DNA of 64,000 bases from Pollutimonas sp035515055. GTDB taxonomy: Bacteria; Pseudomonadota; Gammaproteobacteria; Burkholderiales; Burkholderiaceae_B. Below are positions 24,661-31,822 of the stretch, piece after piece (within the stretch, counting starts at the first letter, position 1; every line of letters starts with the position of its first letter). Location of the stretch: contig DATJBV010000036.1 in NCBI GenBank assembly GCA_035515055.1, positions 1-64,000 of the forward strand. The letters run 5' to 3'. Below the pieces are notes generated by a model. It worked only from the letters and a program-made list of their open reading frames with translations, was not told where the DNA came from and did not search any database. The position numbers were made by a program, and so were the translations under genes.

Positions 24661-26268
24661 ATGAGCAGTGTTACTGCCGATCAGGTCCCCGCCAGTGTCG
24701 GGCACGTTGAACACGATCACGACCACGGCCGTCCACACGGCTGGCGCCGCTGGCTGTTCGCCACCAACCACAAAGACATCGGTACCATGTACCTGTTGTT
24801 CTCGTTCTGCATGCTGCTCGAGGGCGGCGTGCTTGCGCTGTTGTTGCGCACCGAACTCTTCTCGCCCGGCCTGCAGTTTTTCCAGCCAGAATTGTTCAAC
24901 CAGTTCACCACCATGCATGGCCTGATCATGATTTTCGGCGCCATCATGCCGGCATTCGTGGGCTTCGCCAACTGGATGATTCCATTGCAAATCGGTGCGT
25001 CCGATATGGCATTCGCCCGCATGAATAATTTTAGCTTCTGGCTGCTGCCCATCGGCGCGATTCTGTTCACGTCGTCGTTCTTCGTGCCGGGCGGCGCCAA
25101 CGCCGCCGGTTGGACCATGTACGCGCCGTTGTCGCTGCAAATGGGCCCCGGGATGGACTTCACCATTTTCGCCGTGCACATTCTGGGTGCATCGTCGATC
25201 ATGGGCGCCATCAATATTGTCGTGACGGTGCTCAACATGCGCGCACCCGGCATGACGCTGATGAAGATGCCCCTGTTCTGCTGGACCTGGCTCATCACCG
25301 CCTACCTGCTCATCGCCATCATGCCGGTGCTCGCGGCAGCGGTCACCATGTTGCTGACCGACCGTCACTTCGGCACCAGCTTCTTCAACGCGGCTGCCGG
25401 CGGCGACCCGGTCCTGTACCAGCACGTGTTCTGGTTCTTCGGGCACCCTGAAGTCTATGTCATGATCTTGCCCGCGTTCGGGATCGTATCCGCCGTTGTG
25501 CCGGCCTTCTCGCGCAAACAGCTGTTCGGGTACGCCTCCATGGTTTATGCAACCGCCGCCATCGCGATCCTATCGTTCCTGGTCTGGGCGCACCATATGT
25601 TTGCCACGGGCATGCCGGTCACGGGCCAGCTGTACTTCATGTACGCCACCATGCTTATTTCCATCCCCACGGGTGTCAAGGTATTTAACTGGGTGGCCAC
25701 CATGTGGCGCGGTTCACTCACGTTTGAAACGCCCATGCTGTTTGCCATCGGCTTCATCTTCGTGTTCACCATCGGCGGCTTCACCGGCCTTATTCTTGCC
25801 GTCGCGCCTATCGATATCGCGGTCCACGACACCTACTACGTCATAGCCCACTTCCACTACGTGATGGTTGCCGGGTCGCTGTTCGGCATGTATGCGGGCG
25901 CCTATTACTGGATGCCCAAGTGGACAGGCCGCATGTACAACGAGAAACTCGGCAAGTGGCACTTCTGGTCCAGCATGATTTCGTTCAATATCACGTTCTT
26001 CCCCATGCACTTCCTGGGTCTGGCAGGTATGCCCCGCCGCTATGCCGACTATTCGGCGCAGTTCACCGACTTCAACCAAATCGCCACCATTGGCGCATTC
26101 TGGTTCGGCATTTCGCAGCTGATCTTCCTGTACCTGACCGTCAAGGCATTCCGCGGTCACGGCGAACGTGCGCCGGCAAATCCGTGGGAAGGCGCCACGG
26201 GCCTGGAATGGACAGTGCCTTCGCCAGCACCCTTCCACACCTTTGTTACGCCTCCTGTCGTTAAATAA
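24661..26268 (+). CDS. coxA: Cytochrome c oxidase subunit I
   Basis: Catalytic subunit of 535 residues with twelve membrane helices. It contains the haem a ligand in FTTMHGLIMIF, the Cu(B) histidine and cross-linked tyrosine in WFFGHPEVYVMILP, the Cu(B) pair in WAHHMFATGMP, and the haem a/a3 histidines in DTYYVIAHFHYVMV. It reduces oxygen to water and pumps protons. Strong ribosome binding site AGGAAGGAG upstream of the ATG at 24661. Followed after 9 bases by the small assembly gene. Confidence 0.97.
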   Translation: MSSVTADQVPASVGHVEHDHDHGRPHGWRRWLFATNHKDIGTMYLLFSFCMLLEGGVLALLLRTELFSPGLQFFQPELFNQFTTMHGLIMIFGAIMPAFVGFANWMIPLQIGASDMAFARMNNFSFWLLPIGAILFTSSFFVPGGANAAGWTMYAPLSLQMGPGMDFTIFAVHILGASSIMGAINIVVTVLNMRAPGMTLMKMPLFCWTWLITAYLLIAIMPVLAAAVTMLLTDRHFGTSFFNAAAGGDPVLYQHVFWFFGHPEVYVMILPAFGIVSAVVPAFSRKQLFGYASMVYATAAIAILSFLVWAHHMFATGMPVTGQLYFMYATMLISIPTGVKVFNWVATMWRGSLTFETPMLFAIGFIFVFTIGGFTGLILAVAPIDIAVHDTYYVIAHFHYVMVAGSLFGMYAGAYYWMPKWTGRMYNEKLGKWHFWSSMISFNITFFPMHFLGLAGMPRRYADYSAQFTDFNQIATIGAFWFGISQLIFLYLTVKAFRGHGERAPANPWEGATGLEWTVPSPAPFHTFVTPPVVK

Positions 26269-26277
26269 GAGCACGCC

Positions 26278-26388
26278 ATGACACCCGAACAGCGCCGTAA
26301 GAATCGCAACACCGCCATCGCCTTGGTTATTCTGGTCATCGCGATCGCGGCGTGGGCGTTCTGGCGCGGTTCGACGCTGGGGGCTTGA
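26278..26388 (+). CDS. Cytochrome oxidase small assembly protein
   Basis: A 36-residue protein: polar start MTPEQRRKNRN, one membrane helix (residues 13-29) and a short tail WRGSTLGA. Proteins like this occur between coxA and ctaG in betaproteobacterial oxidase clusters and are annotated as small assembly proteins. It is too short to be seen in most gene lists but has a start 9 bases after coxA and a stop 2 bases before the next gene. Its precise role is unknown. Confidence 0.75.
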   Translation: MTPEQRRKNRNTAIALVILVIAIAAWAFWRGSTLGA

Positions 26389-26390
26389 CC

Positions 26391-26615
26391 ATGAGCGATG
26401 ATATCCAGGAACTTTCACGCCGTAAGCTGAATTTCTTCCAGACACTGAAGGCAGTCGCCTGGGGGTTCTTCGGCGTACGCAAGGGCAAAGGGTATCAGCA
26501 GGACATTTCCAGCCTGAACCCGGTACACCTGATTTTGGCGGGCGTGATCGCCGCCATCGTGTTTGTCGTCGGGCTGGTAGTGATCGCTGGTTGGCTGATC
26601 ACTTACTTGACTTAA
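26391..26615 (+). CDS. DUF2970 small membrane protein
   Basis: Protein of 74 residues. A cytoplasmic N-terminus (LSRRKLNFFQTLKAVAWGFFG, RKGKGYQQDISSLNP) leads to one C-terminal membrane helix (HLILAGVIAAIVFVVGLVVIAGW). This is the DUF2970 pattern found next to coxC in betaproteobacterial oxidase clusters. ATG at 26391, two bases after the preceding stop. The cox11/ctaG gene that normally separates these two small genes is missing. Confidence 0.8.
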   Translation: MSDDIQELSRRKLNFFQTLKAVAWGFFGVRKGKGYQQDISSLNPVHLILAGVIAAIVFVVGLVVIAGWLITYLT

Positions 26616-26648
26616 TACCTATAACTTAATAATTCGCAGGAGAACTCC

Positions 26649-27524
26649 ATGAGTGCAGGTCACTTGGCTCACGGCAAAGAGGCACCTTACTATTTCGTGC
26701 CCGCCGACTCACCCCACCCGGTACGCGCCAGCTTTTCGCTGCTTTTGACGCTATTGGGCGCTGCCCTCTGGATCAATAGCTACGAGCTGGGGTTCTGGAT
26801 GTTTATTGTCGGCATCTTCAGCCTTTTCGTGGTCTTGTTCGGCTGGTTTGGTGATGCCATACGCGAATCCGAAGGCGGGTTGAATAATCAACGCGTCGAC
26901 TACTCGTACCGCTGGAGCATGGCCTGGTTTATATTTTCAGAAGTCATGTTTTTTTCCGCATTCTTCGGCGCGCTGTGGTACACCCGCGAAATCACCACGC
27001 CGTGGCTTAGCAACCTGGACCATCAGACCATGTTGTGGCCGAACTTTTCCGGCACATGGCCTAACCTTGGCCCCGCGGGCGTTGTACCCGCGTTCAAGAC
27101 GGTGGGTCCTTTCTGGTTGCCCACCATCAACACCGCTCTTCTGCTTACCTCGGGCCTCACGCTCACGATTGCCCATCACGCCCTACGCGCCAACCAGCGC
27201 GGCAAGACCATCTTCTGGGTAGCGCTTACGGTAATTCTGGGCTTCACCTTCGTGGGCGTGCAAAGCTATGAGTACATCCATGCCTACCAGGACCTGAACC
27301 TGCGCTTTGATTCGGGCGCCTATGGCTCGTTGTTCTATATGCTTACGGGCTTTCATGGGTTTCACGTCATACTGGGCGCCACCTTCCTGACGGTGATCCT
27401 GTTCCGCCTGATCAAGGGGCACTTTACCGCCACAAATCACTTCGGATTCGAAGGCGCGGCCTGGTATTGGCACTTCGTGGATGTTGTGTGGCTGGGTTTG
27501 TATTTGTTCGTATACTGGTTCTAA
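26649..27524 (+). CDS. coxC: Cytochrome c oxidase subunit III
   Basis: Protein of 291 residues, about seven membrane helices, with the family landmarks HPVRASFSLLLTLLGAALW, WFIFSEVMFFSAFFGALWY, GFHGFHVILGATFLTVILF and the C-terminal EGAAWYWHFVDVVWLGLYLF. It stabilises the aa3 oxidase core. AGGAG lies before the ATG at 26649. A bidirectional terminator follows. Confidence 0.96.
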   Translation: MSAGHLAHGKEAPYYFVPADSPHPVRASFSLLLTLLGAALWINSYELGFWMFIVGIFSLFVVLFGWFGDAIRESEGGLNNQRVDYSYRWSMAWFIFSEVMFFSAFFGALWYTREITTPWLSNLDHQTMLWPNFSGTWPNLGPAGVVPAFKTVGPFWLPTINTALLLTSGLTLTIAHHALRANQRGKTIFWVALTVILGFTFVGVQSYEYIHAYQDLNLRFDSGAYGSLFYMLTGFHGFHVILGATFLTVILFRLIKGHFTATNHFGFEGAAWYWHFVDVVWLGLYLFVYWF

Positions 27525-27542
27525 CCGCAACGGGTAGCCAAG

Positions 27543-27572
27543 AAAAAAAGGCTGGCGGCGCCGGCCTTTTTT
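27543..27572. terminator. Bidirectional rho-independent terminator
   Basis: Seven A, then GGCTGGC, a GGC loop, GCCGGCC and six T. The stem (one T-G pair) with an A-run before and a T-run after terminates on both strands: coxC reading rightward and the DUF2909 gene reading leftward. Confidence 0.9.
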
Positions 27573-27588
27573 CTGGAAGACGCCGCCC

Positions 27589-27795
27589 TTAATACGCGGT
27601 AATTCCTGTGCTCTGGATCCAGCCCATATAGTGGGCAAACAGCACAAACAGGAACAAGACTATCGAAAGCCCAATGCGCACGGTCAAGGCATTTACCGTA
27701 CGGTTCGTGCCCCCTTTGTCGCGCATCAGGTATAGAAATGCCGAGGCCAGGCTGGCGATAATAGCCAAAAACGCCAAGATTACAACGATACGCAT
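27589..27795 (-). CDS. DUF2909 twin-transmembrane protein
   Basis: Protein of 68 residues with two membrane helices (RIVVILAFLAIIASLASAFL and GLSIVLFLFVLFAHYMGW) and a short polar link RDKGGTNRTVNALTV. This matches the DUF2909/twin-transmembrane family seen beside SURF1 in betaproteobacterial oxidase clusters. ATG at 27795 has GGAGG upstream. It is transcribed away from surf1 across only 34 bases and shares a terminator with coxC. Confidence 0.8.
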   Translation of the reverse strand: MRIVVILAFLAIIASLASAFLYLMRDKGGTNRTVNALTVRIGLSIVLFLFVLFAHYMGWIQSTGITAY

Positions 27796-27829
27796 TTTCG
27801 CCTCCGGGGAAACTGGAATTATTGCAGAC

Positions 27830-28636
27830 ATGCAGCGCTCGCACACGACTTATTGGACTATTGCCGCCCTGGTTCTGCTTGGCGCCATGGTCTTGACGTT
27901 CGCGCGACTGGGCTACTGGCAACTCGATCGTGCCGCGCAACGCGACGCGATCCGCCAAACAATGAGCGCGGGCCGCGGCAGCCCGCCCCTGACCTTGGCC
28001 CCGGGCCTCCCAGCGGCCGAACTGCTGCCTTGGCGCCCCGCGAGCGCGCGCGGCGTCTGGCTGGATGAATTTACTGTACTCCTCGATAACCGCAATTACA
28101 AAGGACGCCCCGGATACTGGGTGGCCACACCGCTACTGTTGGATAAAGACAGCCGCAGCGCCGTCCTTGTGTTGCGCGGCTGGTTGGCGCGGCCCCTGCA
28201 AGAGGGCAAGCCGCGGACCGGCCCGGCGGTGGATGCCCCGGACGGCGAGCAAGTCGTTACCGGAGAGCTGCTGGACCGCGTTCCGCGCCTTTTCGAACTC
28301 TGGTCGCGAGACGGAGGCGCAGGCACATCGTTGCCCGCTACACTGTCCGATCCGGCACAAGCATTGCCCCGCGTGCAAAACTTGGCGATCGCCGACCTTG
28401 CTCGCGCCACAGGCCTGAATTTGCTCCCCGCGGTGCTGGCCGAACGCGGCCCGACCGAACGCGGCCCGACCGGGCCAGGGCAGCTCGTGCGGGAATGGCC
28501 CGATCCCCCGCTTGATTCGGACAAAAATCGCGGCTATGCATTACAGTGGTTCGGTTTTTCCGTCATCGCTGCCGGTGCATGGCTGATTGTTGCATGGCGC
28601 GCCCTGCGCCGAGCCCTCACGCCCAAACATCTGTAA
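27830..28636 (+). CDS. SURF1-family cytochrome oxidase assembly protein
   Basis: Protein of 268 residues with one N-terminal and one C-terminal membrane helix flanking a periplasmic domain, the SURF1 layout. Landmarks: RLGYWQLDRAAQRDAI after helix 1, the VLLDNRNYKGRPGYWVATPL segment and the final NRGYALQWFGFSVIAAGAW. SURF1 helps insert haem a into subunit I. A perfect 15-bp tandem duplication in the coding region repeats ERGPT twice near residue 205. ATG at 27830; ribosome binding site weak. Confidence 0.88.
   Translation: MQRSHTTYWTIAALVLLGAMVLTFARLGYWQLDRAAQRDAIRQTMSAGRGSPPLTLAPGLPAAELLPWRPASARGVWLDEFTVLLDNRNYKGRPGYWVATPLLLDKDSRSAVLVLRGWLARPLQEGKPRTGPAVDAPDGEQVVTGELLDRVPRLFELWSRDGGAGTSLPATLSDPAQALPRVQNLAIADLARATGLNLLPAVLAERGPTERGPTGPGQLVREWPDPPLDSDKNRGYALQWFGFSVIAAGAWLIVAWRALRRALTPKHL
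28442..28471 (+). repeat. 15-bp tandem duplication inside surf1
   Basis: Two identical 15-bp units (28442-28456 and 28457-28471) encode ERGPT twice in a Pro/Gly-rich loop of the SURF1 protein. It keeps the frame and probably arose by replication slippage. Confidence 0.8.
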
Positions 28637-28645
28637 GGAAGTATC

Positions 28646-29293
28646 TTGGCCAGTACTCACACCCCTACCCCCGACACCAAGCCGTCGTCGTCGCGATCCC
28701 GGTTACCCTTGTTTCTTATCGTGGCGCTATGCCTGGCTCCGGTGGTCTTTGCCTTGCTGGCCTACTACGTGCCCGCTCTTGGCCTGCGGCCGCAGGAAGC
28801 CACGAACTATGGCGCGCTCGTCGAGCCGCAACGGCCCATGCCGAACCCCCAGGCATTGCCCCTTACCACGCTTGACGGCAAGCCCTTCGAACTGGAAAGC
28901 CTTAAGGGAAAGTGGCTGCTGATCAGCGCCGACGATGCCGCCTGCCCGGAATCTTGCGTGAAGAAGCTCTTCATCCTGAGGAACTCGCATGCCAGCCAGG
29001 GCAAGAACGTCAAGCGCTTGGCGCGAGCATGGTTCGTCACCGATGACGCGCCCGTGTCCGCGCAACTCCTGGAAGCCTATAAGGGCACACATATGCTGCG
29101 CGCCGACCGCGAAAAACTCGCGGCATGGCTTGCACCGCGGGCTACTGCGGAACAGCGCGAGGCGGCTCTGAAGGCGCCGATGTGGATTGTCGATCCGCTG
29201 GGCAACCTGATGCTGGAATTCCCTGCCGACGCCGACCCCATCTCGGTGCGCGACGATATCAGCAAGCTGATTCGTATTTCTTCCATCGGCTAA
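28646..29293 (+). CDS. Membrane-anchored Sco/thioredoxin-like protein of the oxidase cluster
   Basis: Protein of 215 residues starting at TTG (28646) with AAGGA upstream. One N-terminal membrane helix (20-42) anchors a periplasmic domain with a CPESC motif at 100-104, spaced CxxxC as in the copper-binding site of Sco proteins, after a LPLTTLDGKPFELESLKGKW segment typical of thioredoxin-like folds. A conserved C-terminal MWIVDPLGNLMLEF fits too. The histidine that Sco uses as third copper ligand is not evident. Similar genes lie between surf1 and ctaA in other betaproteobacteria; a role in copper or thiol handling for the oxidase is inferred. Confidence 0.75.
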   Translation: MASTHTPTPDTKPSSSRSRLPLFLIVALCLAPVVFALLAYYVPALGLRPQEATNYGALVEPQRPMPNPQALPLTTLDGKPFELESLKGKWLLISADDAACPESCVKKLFILRNSHASQGKNVKRLARAWFVTDDAPVSAQLLEAYKGTHMLRADREKLAAWLAPRATAEQREAALKAPMWIVDPLGNLMLEFPADADPISVRDDISKLIRISSIG

Positions 29294-29299
29294 ACCGGC

Positions 29300-30313
29300 A
29301 TGATTCAACGTATCACGTCGCGCTACCGGAAGCTGGTATTCGCCACCTGGTTCCTCACGCTGGATCTCATTATGTTTGGTGCCTTTGTGCGCCTGACCGA
29401 TTCCGGCCTGGGCTGCCCGGACTGGCCCGGCTGCTACGGCAAAGTCACGCCGCTGGGTGCCAGCAAGCACATAGAAACCGCGTTCGAGGCCATGCCTTAT
29501 GGGGCTGTCAGCACCTCCAAGGCATGGATCGAAATGATCCACCGATACGTCGGCTCCATCCTTGGCATGATGATCATAGGCATCGTCTGGCTGGCGTGGC
29601 GGTATCGCCGCGAGCTGGGCAATACGCCCCGGCTGGCCGTCGTGACGCTCGTAGCGGTATGCATACAAGGCGCGTTCGGCGCCTGGACGGTCACCCACCA
29701 GCTCATGCCGGTGATCGTGACCGCGCATTTACTCGGCGGCATGATACTGCTGGCACTGATGACGTGGCTGGCCGCGCGCGAGAAGACCCATGCCCCGATT
29801 GCCGCGCAGACAACGCGGTGGCGTCCATGGCTGGTGGGCGGTCTGCTATTGCTCTTTGCGCAGATCGCGCTGGGCGGCTGGGTCAGCACAAACTATGCGG
29901 CGCTGGCCTGCATGGACTTTCCCACGTGTCATGGCCAGTGGCTGCCTCCAATGGATTTCGAGGGCGGCTACTCGCTTTTCCGAGGCCTGGGCCTCTTGCC
30001 GTCGGGCGAAATGATTTCCCAGGACGCCCTCACCGCCATCCATTGGGTACATCGCAATTTCGCGTTCCTGGTGTTCGGCTACCTGGCCATACTGGGCTGG
30101 AAAATGCTGTCGCAACCTGGCCTGCGCGGTCCTGCACGGCTTTTGCTGGGCCTGCTGGCGGCCCAGCTTGCAACAGGGCTGACAACCATCTTCTTCCAAT
30201 GGCCCCTGCTTGTCGCGGTCTTGCACAATGGCGGCGCGGCGGGGCTGGTTCTGGCCTGCGTCACTCTCTTGGTGCGCGCCTCGCGCGCCTATAGGTCTAA
30301 AATACCGGTATGA
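29300..30313 (+). CDS. ctaA: Haem A synthase (COX15/CtaA)
   Basis: Membrane protein of 337 residues, about eight helices. Landmarks: FGAFVRLTDSGLGCPDWPGCYG near the N-terminus (the Cys pair and conserved aspartate), EMIHRYVGSILG and QDALTAIHWVHRNFAF with the conserved haem histidines. It oxidises haem O to haem A for the aa3 oxidase. Seven bases after the preceding gene; its stop overlaps the ctaB start (ATGA). Confidence 0.93.
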   Translation: MIQRITSRYRKLVFATWFLTLDLIMFGAFVRLTDSGLGCPDWPGCYGKVTPLGASKHIETAFEAMPYGAVSTSKAWIEMIHRYVGSILGMMIIGIVWLAWRYRRELGNTPRLAVVTLVAVCIQGAFGAWTVTHQLMPVIVTAHLLGGMILLALMTWLAAREKTHAPIAAQTTRWRPWLVGGLLLLFAQIALGGWVSTNYAALACMDFPTCHGQWLPPMDFEGGYSLFRGLGLLPSGEMISQDALTAIHWVHRNFAFLVFGYLAILGWKMLSQPGLRGPARLLLGLLAAQLATGLTTIFFQWPLLVAVLHNGGAAGLVLACVTLLVRASRAYRSKIPV

Positions 30314-31200
30314 CTACTGTTCGCGCTGCGGCGCCCTCCCTGTTCCGGCAGTATCTGGTGTTGACCAAGCCACGGGTCACGCAGCTTGCGGTCTTCTGCG
30401 CCGTGATCGGAATGTTTCTTGCCAGTCCGGGCATGCCCGATATCGGTAATGTAATTGCCGGCACGGTGGGCATATGGCTGCTGGCGGCGGCGGCCTTCGC
30501 GGTCAATTGCCTCATCGAACAAGAAATCGATGCCCGCATGCTTCGGACCGCGCGGCGCGGCACCGCGCGCGGCACCATCAGCAACACGCAAGTCATCGTA
30601 TTATCGGGGCTGCTGGGCGGCCTCGGCATGCTGGTGCTCTATACCCTGGTCAACCCGCTTACCATGTGGCTGACTTTCGCCACCTTCGTGGGCTACGCCA
30701 TCATCTACACCATGGTGCTAAAACCGCTGACGCCGCAGAACATTGTCATAGGCGGGCTTTCGGGCGCCATGCCTCCGGCGCTGGGCTGGGCCGCCATTGC
30801 CAATTCCGTGCCGGCCGAGGCCTGGGTGCTCGTGCTGATTATTTTTATCTGGACGCCGCCGCACTTTTGGGCCTTGGCCCTGTATCGGAACAACGACTAT
30901 GCCAAGTCCGGGCTGCCCATGCTGCCGGTGACCCATGGGCAGTCGTTCACCCGCCTGCACATCCTGCTATATAGTTTCGTCTTGTTCGCGGCCAGTTTGC
31001 TACCCTTCGTGGTGCGCATGAGCGGCGTGGCTTACCTGGCCGCCGCCATCGTCCTGAGCGGCATGTTCATCTGGTACGCCTGGCGCCTGTACAAGGCCTA
31101 TTCCGACGAACTGTCGCGCAAGCTCTTTCGCTTCTCGATCCTATACCTTGCACTGTTGTTTGCAGCGCTGCTCATCGACCATTGGATCGGTCTGATCTGA
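30310..31200 (+). CDS. ctaB: Protohaem IX farnesyltransferase (haem O synthase)
   Basis: Membrane prenyltransferase of 296 residues. The UbiA-family aspartate region is seen as NCLIEQEIDARMLRTARR and the second as WTPPHFWALALYRNNDYAKS, both diagnostic of CtaB/COX10. It attaches farnesyl to haem B, giving haem O, the substrate of CtaA. ATG overlaps the ctaA stop. Confidence 0.94.
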   Translation: MTTVRAAAPSLFRQYLVLTKPRVTQLAVFCAVIGMFLASPGMPDIGNVIAGTVGIWLLAAAAFAVNCLIEQEIDARMLRTARRGTARGTISNTQVIVLSGLLGGLGMLVLYTLVNPLTMWLTFATFVGYAIIYTMVLKPLTPQNIVIGGLSGAMPPALGWAAIANSVPAEAWVLVLIIFIWTPPHFWALALYRNNDYAKSGLPMLPVTHGQSFTRLHILLYSFVLFAASLLPFVVRMSGVAYLAAAIVLSGMFIWYAWRLYKAYSDELSRKLFRFSILYLALLFAALLIDHWIGLI

Positions 31201-31219
31201 CACCTTCCTGGAAGTCCAT

Positions 31220-31822
31220 ATGTCTGCTTTTTTAGCCAAGCGTCGCACTCTTCTCACCGTACCTGCCGCGCTTGCGGTGTCTTCCCTGCTTGCAGCCTGC
31301 ACGCAGAAAGAACTGGCATTTAACGGGTCCGACATCACTGGGACGCACTTGGGTCGGGATCTTGACATGGTCGACCACAACGGCCAGCCGCGCCGACTTG
31401 CCGACTATCAAGGCAAGGTCGCCTTGGTGTTCTTCGGCTATACCCAATGTCCCGACGTATGTCCCACGGCCATGGCCGAACTGTCCCAAACCATGGAATT
31501 GCTTGGCCAGGACGCCGACAAAGTCCAGGTGCTTATGGTCAGCGTCGATCCGGCCCGCGATACACCGGAAATCCTGTCGGCCTACGTCACAGCCTTCAAC
31601 CCGGCGTTTGTGGGGCTCACAGGCACACCGGAACAATTGGGCAAGACCGCCAAATCGTTCAAGGCGTATTACGCCAAATCTTCCGGCGGCACAGCCGATC
31701 AATACGGCATGGACCACGCGTCATCGTTTTATATCCTCGACCAGGAAGGCGAGGCCCGCGTCCTGGTCGCCGGCAACGCTACCGCGAAAGATATCGCGGC
31801 CGACATCCGTCAACTGCTTTAA
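31220..31822 (+). CDS. SCO1/SenC-family copper chaperone lipoprotein
   Basis: Protein of 200 residues. A signal peptide with lipobox LLAAC (Cys27) anchors it in the membrane. The copper site is visible as TQCPDVCP (Cys77, Cys81) and MDHASSFYILD (His near 165). Sco proteins deliver copper or reduce the Cu(A) cysteines of subunit II. It is the last gene of the cox cluster and overlaps the convergent antiporter gene by 4 bases. Confidence 0.9.
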   Translation: MSAFLAKRRTLLTVPAALAVSSLLAACTQKELAFNGSDITGTHLGRDLDMVDHNGQPRRLADYQGKVALVFFGYTQCPDVCPTAMAELSQTMELLGQDADKVQVLMVSVDPARDTPEILSAYVTAFNPAFVGLTGTPEQLGKTAKSFKAYYAKSSGGTADQYGMDHASSFYILDQEGEARVLVAGNATAKDIAADIRQLL

